In this document: in pieces, positions 45,558-54,349 of the stretch
How the letters are laid out: each line of letters starts with the position of its first letter
How positions within the stretch are numbered: position 1 is the first letter of the stretch
NCBI RefSeq assembly: GCF_008329435.1
Contig: NZ_NPKN01000003.1
Coordinates: forward strand, 186,001 to 250,000
Source: Rhodanobacter sp. T12-5
GTDB taxonomy: Bacteria; Pseudomonadota; Gammaproteobacteria; Xanthomonadales; Rhodanobacteraceae
Length of the DNA: 64,000 nt
Direction of reading: 5' to 3'
The notes under the pieces: generated by a model
What the model was told of the DNA's origin: nothing
The model's input: only the letters and a program-made list of their open reading frames with translations
Database searches by the model: none
Made by a program: the position numbers and the translations under genes

Positions 45558-46460
45558 TCAGCCTGCGGCGGTACGCGCGCGGGTGACCCGGCTGGCGGTT
45601 TCCTTGTGCAGTTGCGCGGCCAGCCAGGCGCCGGTGGCGATCAGCAGGTCGAGGTCAATGCCGGTCTCGATGCCCATGCCGTGCAGCATGTAGACCACGT
45701 CCTCGCTGGCCACGTTGCCGGTCGCGCCCTTCGCGTAGGGACAGCCACCGGTGCCCGAGACGGCGCTGTCGACCACGCGCACGCCTTCCTCCAGGCAGGT
45801 CAGGATGTTCGCCAGCGCCTGGCCGTAGGTATCGTGGAAGTGCACGGCCAGCGCGTCCATCGGCACTTCCTGCGCCACCGCGTGCAGCATCGCGCGCGCC
45901 TTCGCCGGCGTGCCGACGCCGATGGTGTCGCCCAGCGAGATCTCGTGGCAGCCCAGCTCGTGCATCCGGCGTGCCACACGTACCACATCGCTGACCGGCA
46001 CCTCGCCCTGGTACGGGCAGCCGAGCACGGTGGAGACATAGCCGCGCACCCGCACGCCGTCGGCCCGGGCCTGTTCCATCACCGGGACGAAGCGCTCGAT
46101 CGACTCGTCGATCGAGGCGTTGATGTTCTTGCGGTTGAACGCTTCCGACGCGGCGGTGAACACGGCGATGTCCGTGGCACCGACCTCGCGCGCGCGCTGG
46201 TAGCCCTGCAGGTTCGGCACCAGCACCGGGTAGCTCACGCCCGGTACCTTGCGGATGCCGCGGAACACCTCGGCCGCGTCGGCCAGTTGCGGCACCCATT
46301 TCGGGCTCACGAAGCTGGTCGCCTCGATCGTCCTGAGGCCGGTCGAAGACAGCCGGTCGATCAGCGCGATCTTCACCTCGGCCGGCAGCAGGGTCTTCTC
46401 GTTCTGCAGGCCGTCGCGGGCGCCGACTTCGACGATGCGGACGTGGTTGGAAGCGTTCAT
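45558..46460 (-). CDS. liuE: Hydroxymethylglutaryl-CoA lyase
   Basis: Splits HMG-CoA into acetoacetate and acetyl-CoA at the end of leucine/isovalerate breakdown. 300 residues from ATG 46460. VGARDGLQNEKTLLP, the metal motif HFHDTYGQALAN and the catalytic cysteine SGTGGCPYAKGATGNVASED are diagnostic. Third in a minus-strand run liuC-liuD-liuE. Confidence 0.95.
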   Translation of the reverse strand: MNASNHVRIVEVGARDGLQNEKTLLPAEVKIALIDRLSSTGLRTIEATSFVSPKWVPQLADAAEVFRGIRKVPGVSYPVLVPNLQGYQRAREVGATDIAVFTAASEAFNRKNINASIDESIERFVPVMEQARADGVRVRGYVSTVLGCPYQGEVPVSDVVRVARRMHELGCHEISLGDTIGVGTPAKARAMLHAVAQEVPMDALAVHFHDTYGQALANILTCLEEGVRVVDSAVSGTGGCPYAKGATGNVASEDVVYMLHGMGIETGIDLDLLIATGAWLAAQLHKETASRVTRARTAAG

Positions 46461-46482
46461 CGGATGCTCCTGTAAAGACATG

Positions 46483-46565
46483 TAGGAGCCCGCTCGCGGG
46501 CGATGCTCTTGCTCTGATGCAGCAGAAAAACCCATTCAACAACATCGCCCGCGAGCGGGCTCCTG
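46483..46565. repeat. Family C REP pair, copy 1
   Basis: TAGGAGCCCGCTCGCGGGCG ATG (46483-46505) and its near-perfect complement (46543-46565). Each arm has its own GCCCGCtcGCGGGC hairpin. Lies between liuD and liuE. Confidence 0.9.
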
Positions 46566-46590
46566 CGCGCACGATCCATGCGTGCGCGGC

Positions 46591-48579
46591 TCAATCGCCG
46601 AATCGCACCAGCACGGCGTCGGCCTCGACGAATTCGCCTTGCGTGGCGTTCACGCTTTCGATGGTGCCGGCACGTGGCGCCTTCAAGGCCAGTTCCATCT
46701 TCATCGCCTCCATCACCAGCAGTTCCTGGCCGTGTTCCACCACGTCGCCGGCCTTGGCCTTGACCAGCACAATGCGGCCGGGCATCGGCGCGATCACCTG
46801 GTTGCCGCCGGCGGCGTCTTTCGATTCCCACGCGAATGCGGCGGTGCGGCTGAAGCTGTAGCGCTGGCCGGCGGCATCATGCAGCAGCACATGGGCGGCA
46901 TCGCTGCGCAGCGGCACGCGGCGCGATTCGCCATCGAAGCGGGCGCTGAGGTTGTCGTCGAGCAGGCGTGCGCCGCGTACTTCGCGATCGGAGTCGCCGT
47001 GATGCAGCTGATAGTCGCCGGCATGACCGCGCGCCTCGACTTCGAAGCGTTGTTCGCGCCAGGTCAACGCCACGATGCGCTTGCCGGCGTGGCCGATGCG
47101 CCAGGCGTCGGCGCTGGCCCAGGGCGAGTACGGATCGGTGGTGGCGCTGGCCACGTGCGACTCGTCGTGCAGCAGTACGGCGGTCGCGGCGGCGAACAGC
47201 GCATCGTCGGAAGGCGCGACGTCGCCGACCAGGAACTCTTCGAGGTGGCGATCCAGATAACCGGTGTCGATGCGGCCCTCGACCACGGACGGATGGCGCA
47301 CCAGCCGTTCGAGGAAACCGATGTTCGATTTCGGGCCGACGATCTCGCTGGCGGCCAATGCTTCGCGCATCCGCTGCAGCGCCTTCGGGCGATCCTCGTC
47401 CCACACGATCAGCTTGGCGATCATCGGGTCGTAGAAGATCGTCACCGTGTCGCCCTCGATCACGCCGCCGTCGAGGCGCACATGGGCCGATGGCGCGGGC
47501 AGGTGGAGCGTCTGCAATTTGCCGGAGCCGGGCAGGAAGTTCTGGTCCGGGTCTTCGGCGTACAGGCGCACTTCGATGGCGTGGCCGCGTGACACCACCT
47601 GTTGCTGGGCGAGCGGCAGCGGTTCGCCGTGGGCCACGCGCAACTGCCATTCCACCAGGTCCACGCCGTGGGTGAGTTCGGTGACGGGGTGCTCCACCTG
47701 CAGACGCGTGTTCATCTCCATGAAGTGGAAATCGCCGGCCGGCCCCACGATGAACTCCACCGTGCCCGCGCCGACGTAATTCACCGCGCGGGCCGCGGCC
47801 ACGGCGGCTTCGCCCATCGCGGCGCGCTTGTCGGGGGTGAGGAAGGGCGAGGGAGTTTCCTCCAGCACTTTCTGGTAACGGCGCTGCGCCGAGCATTCGC
47901 GTTCGCCGATATGGATGATGTTGCCGTGGCGATCGCCGAAGATCTGGAACTCGATATGGCGCGGTTGCTCGATGTAGCGCTCCAGCAGCATCGAGGCGTC
48001 GCCGAAGGCTGCCTTGGCCACGCGCTGGGCGGTTTCCAGAGCTTCCGGAAACTCGGCGTCCGAGCGCACGATCTGCATGCCTTTGCCGCCGCCGCCGGCC
48101 GAGGGCTTGATGATGAGCGGGTAGCCGACCTTGTGCGCCTCGCCGGCGAGGAAGGCGTTGTCCTGGTTGTCGCCGTCGTAGCCGGGCACCAGCGGCACCG
48201 CATGTTTCGCCATCAGCTGCTTGGCGGCGGCTTTCGAGCCCATCGCCTCGATGCTCTCGGGATCGGGGCCGATGAACACGATGCCGGCCTCCTGGCAGGC
48301 CCGCGAGAAGGCAGTGTTTTCGGACAGGAAACCGTAACCGGGATGGATGGCCTGGGCGCTGCTTTTTTTTGCGGCATCGAGGATGGCCTCGATGCGCAGA
48401 TAGGATTCGGCTGGCAACGGTCCGCCGATCGGCCACGCCTCGTCGGCCAGCCGCACGTGCTGGGCATCGCGATCGGCTTGCGAATACACCGCGATGGTGT
48501 GGATGCCGAGGCGGCGGCAGGTGCGGATCACGCGGCAGGCGATCTCGCCACGGTTGGCTATCAGTACGCGTTCGAACAT
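46591..48579 (-). CDS. liuD: Biotin-dependent acyl-CoA carboxylase alpha subunit (methylcrotonyl-CoA carboxylase)
   Basis: 662 residues: biotin carboxylase (MFERVLIANRGEIACRVIRT, HPGYGFLSENTAFSRAC, KPSAGGGGKGMQIV, EMNTRLQVEHPVTEL), a BT-type middle domain, and a C-terminal biotinyl domain with VMEAMKMELAL. Given liuC and liuE on both sides, the substrate is 3-methylcrotonyl-CoA. ATG 48579 removes an unlikely upstream leader. The carboxyltransferase beta subunit (liuB) is not in the window. Confidence 0.93.
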   Translation of the reverse strand: MFERVLIANRGEIACRVIRTCRRLGIHTIAVYSQADRDAQHVRLADEAWPIGGPLPAESYLRIEAILDAAKKSSAQAIHPGYGFLSENTAFSRACQEAGIVFIGPDPESIEAMGSKAAAKQLMAKHAVPLVPGYDGDNQDNAFLAGEAHKVGYPLIIKPSAGGGGKGMQIVRSDAEFPEALETAQRVAKAAFGDASMLLERYIEQPRHIEFQIFGDRHGNIIHIGERECSAQRRYQKVLEETPSPFLTPDKRAAMGEAAVAAARAVNYVGAGTVEFIVGPAGDFHFMEMNTRLQVEHPVTELTHGVDLVEWQLRVAHGEPLPLAQQQVVSRGHAIEVRLYAEDPDQNFLPGSGKLQTLHLPAPSAHVRLDGGVIEGDTVTIFYDPMIAKLIVWDEDRPKALQRMREALAASEIVGPKSNIGFLERLVRHPSVVEGRIDTGYLDRHLEEFLVGDVAPSDDALFAAATAVLLHDESHVASATTDPYSPWASADAWRIGHAGKRIVALTWREQRFEVEARGHAGDYQLHHGDSDREVRGARLLDDNLSARFDGESRRVPLRSDAAHVLLHDAAGQRYSFSRTAAFAWESKDAAGGNQVIAPMPGRIVLVKAKAGDVVEHGQELLVMEAMKMELALKAPRAGTIESVNATQGEFVEADAVLVRFGD

Positions 48580-48644
48580 GCAGAATCCTTGAAGCCGTTC
48601 GTGTCGATGCAAATCGTCTAAAACTAGCAGATCGCGGCGGATGT

Positions 48645-48718
48645 GTTGGAGCGCACCCTGTGCGTGGGGGCTGTTCGTCATATGACGAAAAGCGTCGCGC
48701 ACCGGGTGCGCTCCTACG
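48645..48718. repeat. Family F REP pair (GGAGCGCACC type)
   Basis: GGAGCGCACCCTGTGCG and CGCGCACCGGGTGCGCTCC face each other around a 30-base spacer. The right arm supplies the TAG stop of liuC (48714-48716). Confidence 0.75.
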
Positions 48719-49508
48719 ATTGCGTTACCCAGGACGGGGCGCGCTTGTCGAGAAACGCACTCAGGCCGTGCTGGCCTTCAGGCGAGACGCGCAGGCGGGC
48801 GATCAGTTCGGCGTTGGCGCTGTCGATGCGTTCGGCCTGTTCCGGATCCGTGCCGCCGATGCGCAAGGCCAGTTGCTTGGCTTCGCGTTGGGCGTGAGGG
48901 CCAGCCTTGGCCAGCAGGTACAACTGGCGTTCGATCGCCTCGTCCAGTTCGGTGCCGGTCACCACCGCATGCAGCAGGCCGATCCGCGCCGCCGTGGCGG
49001 CGTCGAACACCTCGCCGGTAACGAACAGCCGGCGCGCTTCACGTAGGCCGATCGCGGCGACCACGTAGGGCGAGATCACCGCCGGAACCAGGCCAAGTTT
49101 CACCTCGGACAGGGCGAACTTGGCGGTGTCCACGCCGATGGCGATGTCGCAACAGGCGACCAGGCCCACGCCACCGCCGTAGGCCGCACCGTTGACGCGT
49201 GCAATGGTGGGCTTGGACAGGAACTGCAGGTTGCGCATCAGCCGCGCCAGGCGCAGCGAGTCCTCGCGGTTTTCCTGTTCGCTGGCGCCGGCCATGCCGC
49301 GCATCCAGTTGAGATCGGCGCCGGCGGAGAAGCAACTGCCGTTGCCGCTCAGTACCACGGCGCGCACGGCCGGATCAGCGTCGGCCTGGGCCAGCGCGTC
49401 GGTGAGCGCGGCGATCAGGGCGTCGTCGAAGGCGTTGTGGATCTGCGGGCGGTTCAGCGTGATCCAGGCGACGGTGCCGCGACGTTCACTGGTGATGGAA
49501 TCGGTCAT
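48714..49508 (-). CDS. liuC: Enoyl-CoA hydratase, methylglutaconyl-CoA hydratase-like
   Basis: Hydrates 3-methylglutaconyl-CoA to HMG-CoA. 264 residues from ATG 49508. Crotonase motifs GNGSCFSAGADLNWMRGM, ARVNGAAYGGGVGLVACCDI and EVKLGLVPAVISPYV. First of the liuC-D-E run and divergent from feoA. The stop lies in a REP-like repeat. Confidence 0.92.
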   Translation of the reverse strand: MTDSITSERRGTVAWITLNRPQIHNAFDDALIAALTDALAQADADPAVRAVVLSGNGSCFSAGADLNWMRGMAGASEQENREDSLRLARLMRNLQFLSKPTIARVNGAAYGGGVGLVACCDIAIGVDTAKFALSEVKLGLVPAVISPYVVAAIGLREARRLFVTGEVFDAATAARIGLLHAVVTGTELDEAIERQLYLLAKAGPHAQREAKQLALRIGGTDPEQAERIDSANAELIARLRVSPEGQHGLSAFLDKRAPSWVTQS

Positions 49509-49591
49509 GGATCGTCCCTGCGTAAATAACGCGATGATAAACGCAGCGGCACGCACCGACGGGTGTGGATGCAGTGGCGCGGGCAAAGGGC

Positions 49592-49613
49592 TACAATGCG
49601 AACAATTCTTATT
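49592..49613 (+). promoter_or_regulatory. Candidate -10 box and Fur-like operator before feoA
   Basis: TACAAT (49592-49597) is a near-consensus -10. It overlaps the AT-rich AATGCGAACAATTCTTATTT, which loosely resembles a Fur box (AATAAGAAT on the other strand). Weak but in the expected place for a Feo operon. Confidence 0.35.
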
Positions 49614-49625
49614 TGAGGTCAGCCT

Positions 49626-49871
49626 GTGCGTCTGTCCGATTTGCCCAAGGGTGCTCCTGCCGTGGTCGACCGCGTGCACGATGCGCATGCGGTCGATCCG
49701 ATCGCGCAACGCCTGCGCGATCTCGGCTTTGTCGATGGCGAGCCCGTGCGCGTGGTGGCGATCGGGCCGATGGGCGGCGACCCGGTGCTGATCCAGATCG
49801 GCTTCACACGCTTTGCCCTGCGCCGCGCCGAAGCGGCCCGGGTCGGCGTGCGCACGGAGCTGGCGGCATGA
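49626..49871 (+). CDS. feoA: Ferrous iron transport protein FeoA
   Basis: 81-residue cytoplasmic SH3-like protein that assists FeoB. Starts at a GTG with GAGG seven bases upstream. RLSDLPKGAPAVVDRV and RLRDLGFVDGEPVRVV, then GDPVLIQIGFTRFALRR, match the family. The stop overlaps the feoB ATG. Confidence 0.92.
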   Translation: MRLSDLPKGAPAVVDRVHDAHAVDPIAQRLRDLGFVDGEPVRVVAIGPMGGDPVLIQIGFTRFALRRAEAARVGVRTELAA

Positions 49872-51706
49872 GCGCTTCGACCCTGCGCATCGCCCTGGTC
49901 GGCAACCCGAATTGCGGCAAGACGGCGCTGTTCAACCAGCTCACTGGTGGTCGCCAGAAGGTCGCGAACTACGCGGGCGTCACGGTGGAACGCAAGGAAG
50001 GGCGCTTCACCGCGCCGTCCGGTCGCGTGCTGCAGATTCTCGATCTGCCGGGAACCTACAGCCTCGATGCGAACAGCCCGGACGAGCAGATTACGCGCGA
50101 CGTCTGCGCCGGCAACTATCCGGGCGAGATGGTGCCGGACCTGATCGTCTGCGTGGCCGACGCGACCAACCTGCGCCTTCATCTGCGTTTCGTGCTGGAG
50201 GTCAAGCGCCTCGGTCGGCCGGTGGTGCTGGCGTTGAACATGATGGATACCGCGCGTCAGCGCGGCATCGTCATCGACGTGCCGGAGCTGCAGCGCCGGC
50301 TGGGCCTGCCGGTGGTGGAAACCATCGCGGTGAAACGCGGCGGTGCCCGCGCGCTGATCGAGCGGGTCGATGGCGAAGTGCCGACCGCCGCACCTGCACA
50401 GGCGGACGATGCGGCCAGCCGCGCCGACCTGCATGCGCAGGTGCGCGAACTGCTGGCGGCGACGGTGACGATGCCGCGCGCGACGGCCGAGATCGATGAC
50501 GCACTCGACCGCTGGACGCTGCACCCGGTATTCGGGCTGGCGATCCTGGCGGTGGTGATGTTCCTGGTGTTCCAGGCGGTGTACTCGATCGGCAAGCCGA
50601 TGACTGACGCGATTGCCGAAGTCTTCGACTGGCTGGGCGGGCACGCCGCTACGCTGATGCCGGCCGGGCCACTGCAGAGCCTGGTCACCGACGGCCTGTT
50701 CGGCGGCCTCGGCACGGTGCTGGGCTTCCTGCCGGAAATCCTGGTGCTCTTCCTGTTCATCATCGTGCTGGAGGAATCCGGCTACCTGCCGCGTGCCGCG
50801 TTCCTCCTGGATCGGCTGATGCTGTCGGTGGGACTGACCGGCCGCTCGTTCATCCCGCTGCTGTCGAGCTTCGCCTGCGCGATCCCCGGCATCATGGGCA
50901 CGCGCAGCATCACCGACCCGCGCGACCGGATCACCACGATCCTGATCGCGCCGTTGATGACCTGCTCGGCGCGGCTGCCGGTGTATGCACTGCTGATCGG
51001 TGCCTTCATCCCGATCCGCTACGTGTTCGGCGTGTTCAACCTGCAGGGCGTGGTGCTGTTCGCGCTGTACCTGGCCGGCATCCTCGGCGCGATGCTGGTG
51101 GGCTGGGTGATGAAGCACATCCGCCGCGACAAGAGCGAACACGCGCTGCTGATGGAACTGCCGTCGTACCGCATGCCGAAGCTGCGCGACGTGGGGATCG
51201 GGCTGTATGAGCGCGGCATGATCTTCCTGAAGCGGCTGACTGGCGTGATCCTCGGCCTGACCGTGCTAATGTGGTTTCTCTCCACCTTCCCGGGCGCGCC
51301 CGAGGGCGCGACGTTGCCGGCGATCGACTACAGCTTCGCGGGCTATATCGGGCGCGGCCTGCAGTACATCTTTGCGCCGATCGGCTTCAACTGGCAGATC
51401 AGCCTGGCGCTGATCCCGGCATTCGCCGCGCGCGAGACCGCGGTGGCGGCGCTGGCCACGGTGTATCTGGTCGGTGGCGAAGCGGCCGGCGGCCTGGGTC
51501 ATGCGCTGGCCGGGCAGATCTCGCTGGCCAGCGCGTTGTCGCTATTGGTGTGGTTCGCGTATGCGCCGCAGTGCATGTCGACGCTGGCAATCATCAAGCG
51601 CGAGACCGATTCCTGGCGCAACGTGGCGATCTCGTTCGGCTACATGTTCGTGATGGCCTACACCGCGTCGTTCATCGTCTACCAGGTGGCGAGGATGCTT
51701 GCGTGA
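49868..51706 (+). CDS. feoB: Ferrous iron transporter FeoB
   Basis: Inner-membrane Fe(II) transporter with an N-terminal G domain. 612 residues, a short version of the family. G1 GNPNCGKTALFNQLTGG, G3 DLPGTYSLD, G4 LNMMD, then gate regions with LPEILVLFLFIIVLEESGYL, FACAIPGIMGTRSI and ALIPAFAARETAV among about eight helices. ATG 49868 overlaps feoA; the stop overlaps the next small gene (GTGA). Confidence 0.96.
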   Translation: MSASTLRIALVGNPNCGKTALFNQLTGGRQKVANYAGVTVERKEGRFTAPSGRVLQILDLPGTYSLDANSPDEQITRDVCAGNYPGEMVPDLIVCVADATNLRLHLRFVLEVKRLGRPVVLALNMMDTARQRGIVIDVPELQRRLGLPVVETIAVKRGGARALIERVDGEVPTAAPAQADDAASRADLHAQVRELLAATVTMPRATAEIDDALDRWTLHPVFGLAILAVVMFLVFQAVYSIGKPMTDAIAEVFDWLGGHAATLMPAGPLQSLVTDGLFGGLGTVLGFLPEILVLFLFIIVLEESGYLPRAAFLLDRLMLSVGLTGRSFIPLLSSFACAIPGIMGTRSITDPRDRITTILIAPLMTCSARLPVYALLIGAFIPIRYVFGVFNLQGVVLFALYLAGILGAMLVGWVMKHIRRDKSEHALLMELPSYRMPKLRDVGIGLYERGMIFLKRLTGVILGLTVLMWFLSTFPGAPEGATLPAIDYSFAGYIGRGLQYIFAPIGFNWQISLALIPAFAARETAVAALATVYLVGGEAAGGLGHALAGQISLASALSLLVWFAYAPQCMSTLAIIKRETDSWRNVAISFGYMFVMAYTASFIVYQVARMLA

Positions 51707-52005
51707 GTACGAGCCTGCTGGTGCAGTACGTGGTGATCGGCCTGGTCGTGCTGGCCAGTGTGCTGATCGTGTTTCGCAAGTTGGCGCCGAAACTCACCAA
51801 CCGCTGGATGGCGGCCGCGTCGATCCGCTTCAGCCGTCCCGGGCGTGCTGCCTGGGTACGTGCGTTCGGTCGCCGCCTGCAGCCGAAGGAAGCTACCGGC
51901 GATTGCAGCGATGGCTGCAGCACCTGCGGTGCCTGCGGTCCGAAGCGGCCGGCGGCAGCGCGGCCGGGCGAGCCGATGCCACTGGAGTTTCGACCGCGCC
52001 ATTGA
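51703..52005 (+). CDS. Small single-span Cys-rich protein coupled to feoB
   Basis: 100 residues starting at a GTG that overlaps the feoB stop. One membrane helix (LLVQYVVIGLVVLASVLIVF) is followed by a basic segment and a cysteine cluster GDCSDGCSTCGACGPK (four Cys within 11 residues). Enterobacterial FeoC is also a small Cys-containing third gene of feo operons, but its winged-helix fold is not evident here. A metal or Fe-S binding accessory role in iron uptake is inference. Confidence 0.75.
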   Translation: MSTSLLVQYVVIGLVVLASVLIVFRKLAPKLTNRWMAAASIRFSRPGRAAWVRAFGRRLQPKEATGDCSDGCSTCGACGPKRPAAARPGEPMPLEFRPRH

Positions 52006-52026
52006 GCTGCCGGGCATTCCACATGT

Positions 52027-52102
52027 CTGTGGGAGCGACTTCAGTCGCGATACTCTTGACTCGGACGCAAGCAAAGGGCATCGCGGCTGAAGCCGCTCCC
52101 GC
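52027..52102. repeat. Family B REP pair, copy 3, with a diverged left arm
   Basis: Left unit has GCGACttcaGTCGC, right unit GCGGCtgaaGCCGC. The two differences in the left unit compensate each other, keeping its own hairpin paired. Confidence 0.85.
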
Positions 52103-52143
52103 AGGTATGCCGAGACTTCATCGACGCGAATACTGCGCACACG

Positions 52144-52169
52144 AAAAAGCCGGCTTGCGCCGGCTTTTT
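52144..52169. terminator. Bidirectional terminator between the feo operon and rpsT
   Basis: AAAAAGCCGGC/GCCGGCTTTTT with a TTGC loop: 11-base stem with A- and T-runs on opposite sides. Confidence 0.9.
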
Positions 52170-52195
52170 GCTTGCAACCCGAATCGCGCCCCGGC

Positions 52196-52459
52196 TTACG
52201 CCAGTTCGCGGATCTTCGCGTTGAGGCGGCTCTTGTGGCGGGCAGCCTTGTTCTTGTGGATCAGGCCGCGGGCGGCGTAGCGATCCATCACCGGCTGGGC
52301 GGAGGTGAACGCGGCAACGGCGGCAGCCTTGTCCTTGGCCTCGATGGCCTTGACGACCTTCTTCAGGGCGGTGCGGACCATGGAGCGGGCGCTGATGTTG
52401 CGCAGACGGCGCTGTTCGGACTGGCGCGCGCGCTTCTTCGCGGACTTGATGTTGGCCAA
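52196..52459 (-). CDS. rpsT: 30S ribosomal protein S20
   Basis: 87 residues starting at a TTG: (M)[20 protein letters not shown], ending [24 protein letters not shown] lies seven bases before the TTG. E. coli rpsT also starts with UUG and is autoregulated at translation, so the rare codon is probably conserved. An in-frame ATG 15 codons upstream gives a non-homologous leader. Divergent from murJ. Confidence 0.95.
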   Translation of the reverse strand: MANIKSAKKRARQSEQRRLRNISARSMVRTALKKVVKAIEAKDKAAAVAAFTSAQPVMDRYAARGLIHKNKAARHKSRLNAKIRELA

Positions 52460-52689
52460 GGTAGAACTCCGGAATGCAGTGTTGAGGGTGGAAAAAGACG
52501 CCAATTATGCGGTCGATTTGCCGATGCGTCAATCATTTAGGCGGTGCTGGATCGACTGCAGGCAGCCTGCGGTCGATGCGGATGCCCGCGGCATCGGCAT
52601 TTTGCCACATCGCGGGCTGTCATCCTGCCCGTCACGGCTGTCAAACTACGCGCCCTGCGCAGCGGCCCACCGAAGGTAATGACAGCCAC

Positions 52690-54300
52690 ATGAAGTCCCC
52701 CAGCATGCTCCGCGGGCTGCTCTCGTTCAGCAGCATGACGATGGTTTCGCGGGTGCTCGGCCTGGTGCGCGACATCTCGATGAGCCATGTGTTCGGCGCC
52801 ACAGTGGCCACGGATGCGTTCGTGGTGGCCTTCCGCATCCCCAACTTCATGCGCCGCCTGTTTGCCGAGGGCTCGTTTTCCACCGCTTTCGTGCCGGTCT
52901 TCACCGAGGTGAAGGAAACCGGAAGCCATCAGGATCTCAAGCGCCTGATGGCGACCGTCGCGGGCACGCTTGGCGGCGTGCTGCTGGTGGTGACCGCACT
53001 GGGGCTGATCTTTGCCCCGCAACTGGCAACCGCCTTCATTCCCGGTGCGCTCGACCAGCCGCACAAGTTCGATCTCACCACCGAGCTGGTGCGCTGGATG
53101 TTCCCGTTCCTGCTGTTCGTGTCGCTGACGGCGCTGGCCGGCGGTGCATTGAACAGCTTCCATCGTTTCGCCATGCCGGCACTCGCGCCGGTCATCCTCA
53201 ATGTCTGCATGATCGTGGCGGCCTTGTGGATCGCGCCGCGCCTGCATACGCCGATCCTGGCGATGGGCTGGGCGGTGCTGCTTGCCGGCGTGCTGCAATT
53301 GCTGTTCCTGCTGCCGGCGCTGCGCCAGCTGGATCTGCTGGTCTGGCCGCGCTGGGGCTGGCGCCATCCGCAGGTGCGGAAAATCATGCGGCTGATGGTG
53401 CCGACGTTGTTCGGCTCGTCCGTCGCCCAGATCAACCTGCTGCTGGACACCATCGTGGTGTCGCTGCTGGTGACCGGGTCGCAGACCTGGCTGTGGCAGT
53501 CGACGCGCTTTCTCGAACTGCCGCTGGGTGTGTTCGGCGTGGCGCTGGGCACGGTGATCCTGCCGTCGCTGTCGCGCCATCACGTGGGCACCGACCGTGC
53601 CGGATTCTCGAAGGCACTCGACTGGGGATTGCGCATCACCCTGCTGATTGCGGTGCCGGCGGCGATTGCCTTGGCGCTGCTGGCCGAGCCTTTGGTGGCG
53701 ACGCTGTTCCAGAACGGCCAGTACACGGCATTCGATACCCGCATGACCGCGGCGGCCGTGCTGGCGCTGAGCTGCGGCTTGCCGGCCTATGCGCTGGTCA
53801 AGGTCGTGCTGCCGGCTTTCTACGCACGCCAGGACACGCGCACGCCGGTGAAGGCCGGTGTGGCGTCGCTGGTGATCAACATGATCTTCAACGGCTTGCT
53901 CATCGCGCTGTTCTTCGAGTTGTGGGCGCCGGCATCGGTGAAGCAGGGCGGCTGGCTTGCCGGAATCGCGCAGGTGCCGGGCCTGCATGTGGGGTTGGCT
54001 CTGGCCAGCGCGTTGGCGAGCTACGTCAATTTTCTGCTGCTGTGGCACTGGCTCAAGCGAGCGGGTGTGTACGAGCGGCAGCCGGGATGGTTGCGTCACT
54101 GGTTGCGGCTGGGCTCGTCGTGTCTCGCCATGGCGGCCGTGCTGCTGCTCGGGCGGTGGCTCTGGCCGGAATGGCTGCATGGCGTTCCGGTGGTCACCCG
54201 TCTGTGGCGCCTGGCGGTACTGGTGGTCGCCGGCGCGGGTACGTATGTCGCCGTGTTGTTCGCCAGCGGCTTCCGCCTGCGCGATCTGCGCGGGGCGTGA
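52690..54300 (+). CDS. murJ: Lipid II flippase MurJ
   Basis: Multidrug/oligosaccharidyl-lipid/polysaccharide-family exporter that flips lipid II. 536 residues with about 14 helices. MLRGLLSFSSMTMVSRVLGL VRD, FRIPNFMRRLFAEGSFSTAF and the ALPLGVF-like ELPLGVFGVALGTVILPSLS are diagnostic. ATG 52690 matches the family start; the frame is open upstream. ribF follows 49 bases after the stop. Confidence 0.95.
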   Translation: MKSPSMLRGLLSFSSMTMVSRVLGLVRDISMSHVFGATVATDAFVVAFRIPNFMRRLFAEGSFSTAFVPVFTEVKETGSHQDLKRLMATVAGTLGGVLLVVTALGLIFAPQLATAFIPGALDQPHKFDLTTELVRWMFPFLLFVSLTALAGGALNSFHRFAMPALAPVILNVCMIVAALWIAPRLHTPILAMGWAVLLAGVLQLLFLLPALRQLDLLVWPRWGWRHPQVRKIMRLMVPTLFGSSVAQINLLLDTIVVSLLVTGSQTWLWQSTRFLELPLGVFGVALGTVILPSLSRHHVGTDRAGFSKALDWGLRITLLIAVPAAIALALLAEPLVATLFQNGQYTAFDTRMTAAAVLALSCGLPAYALVKVVLPAFYARQDTRTPVKAGVASLVINMIFNGLLIALFFELWAPASVKQGGWLAGIAQVPGLHVGLALASALASYVNFLLLWHWLKRAGVYERQPGWLRHWLRLGSSCLAMAAVLLLGRWLWPEWLHGVPVVTRLWRLAVLVVAGAGTYVAVLFASGFRLRDLRGA

Positions 54301-54337
54301 ACCGGTCCGACACGATTATCGGCAGCCGTTCGCCCGT

Positions 54338-54343
54338 TATACT
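54338..54343 (+). promoter_or_regulatory. Candidate -10 box directly before ribF
   Basis: TATACT lies seven bases before the first ribF ATG, so a transcript from here would start at or next to that ATG and be leaderless. No good -35 was found. Confidence 0.3.
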
Positions 54344-54349
54344 CAGGCG

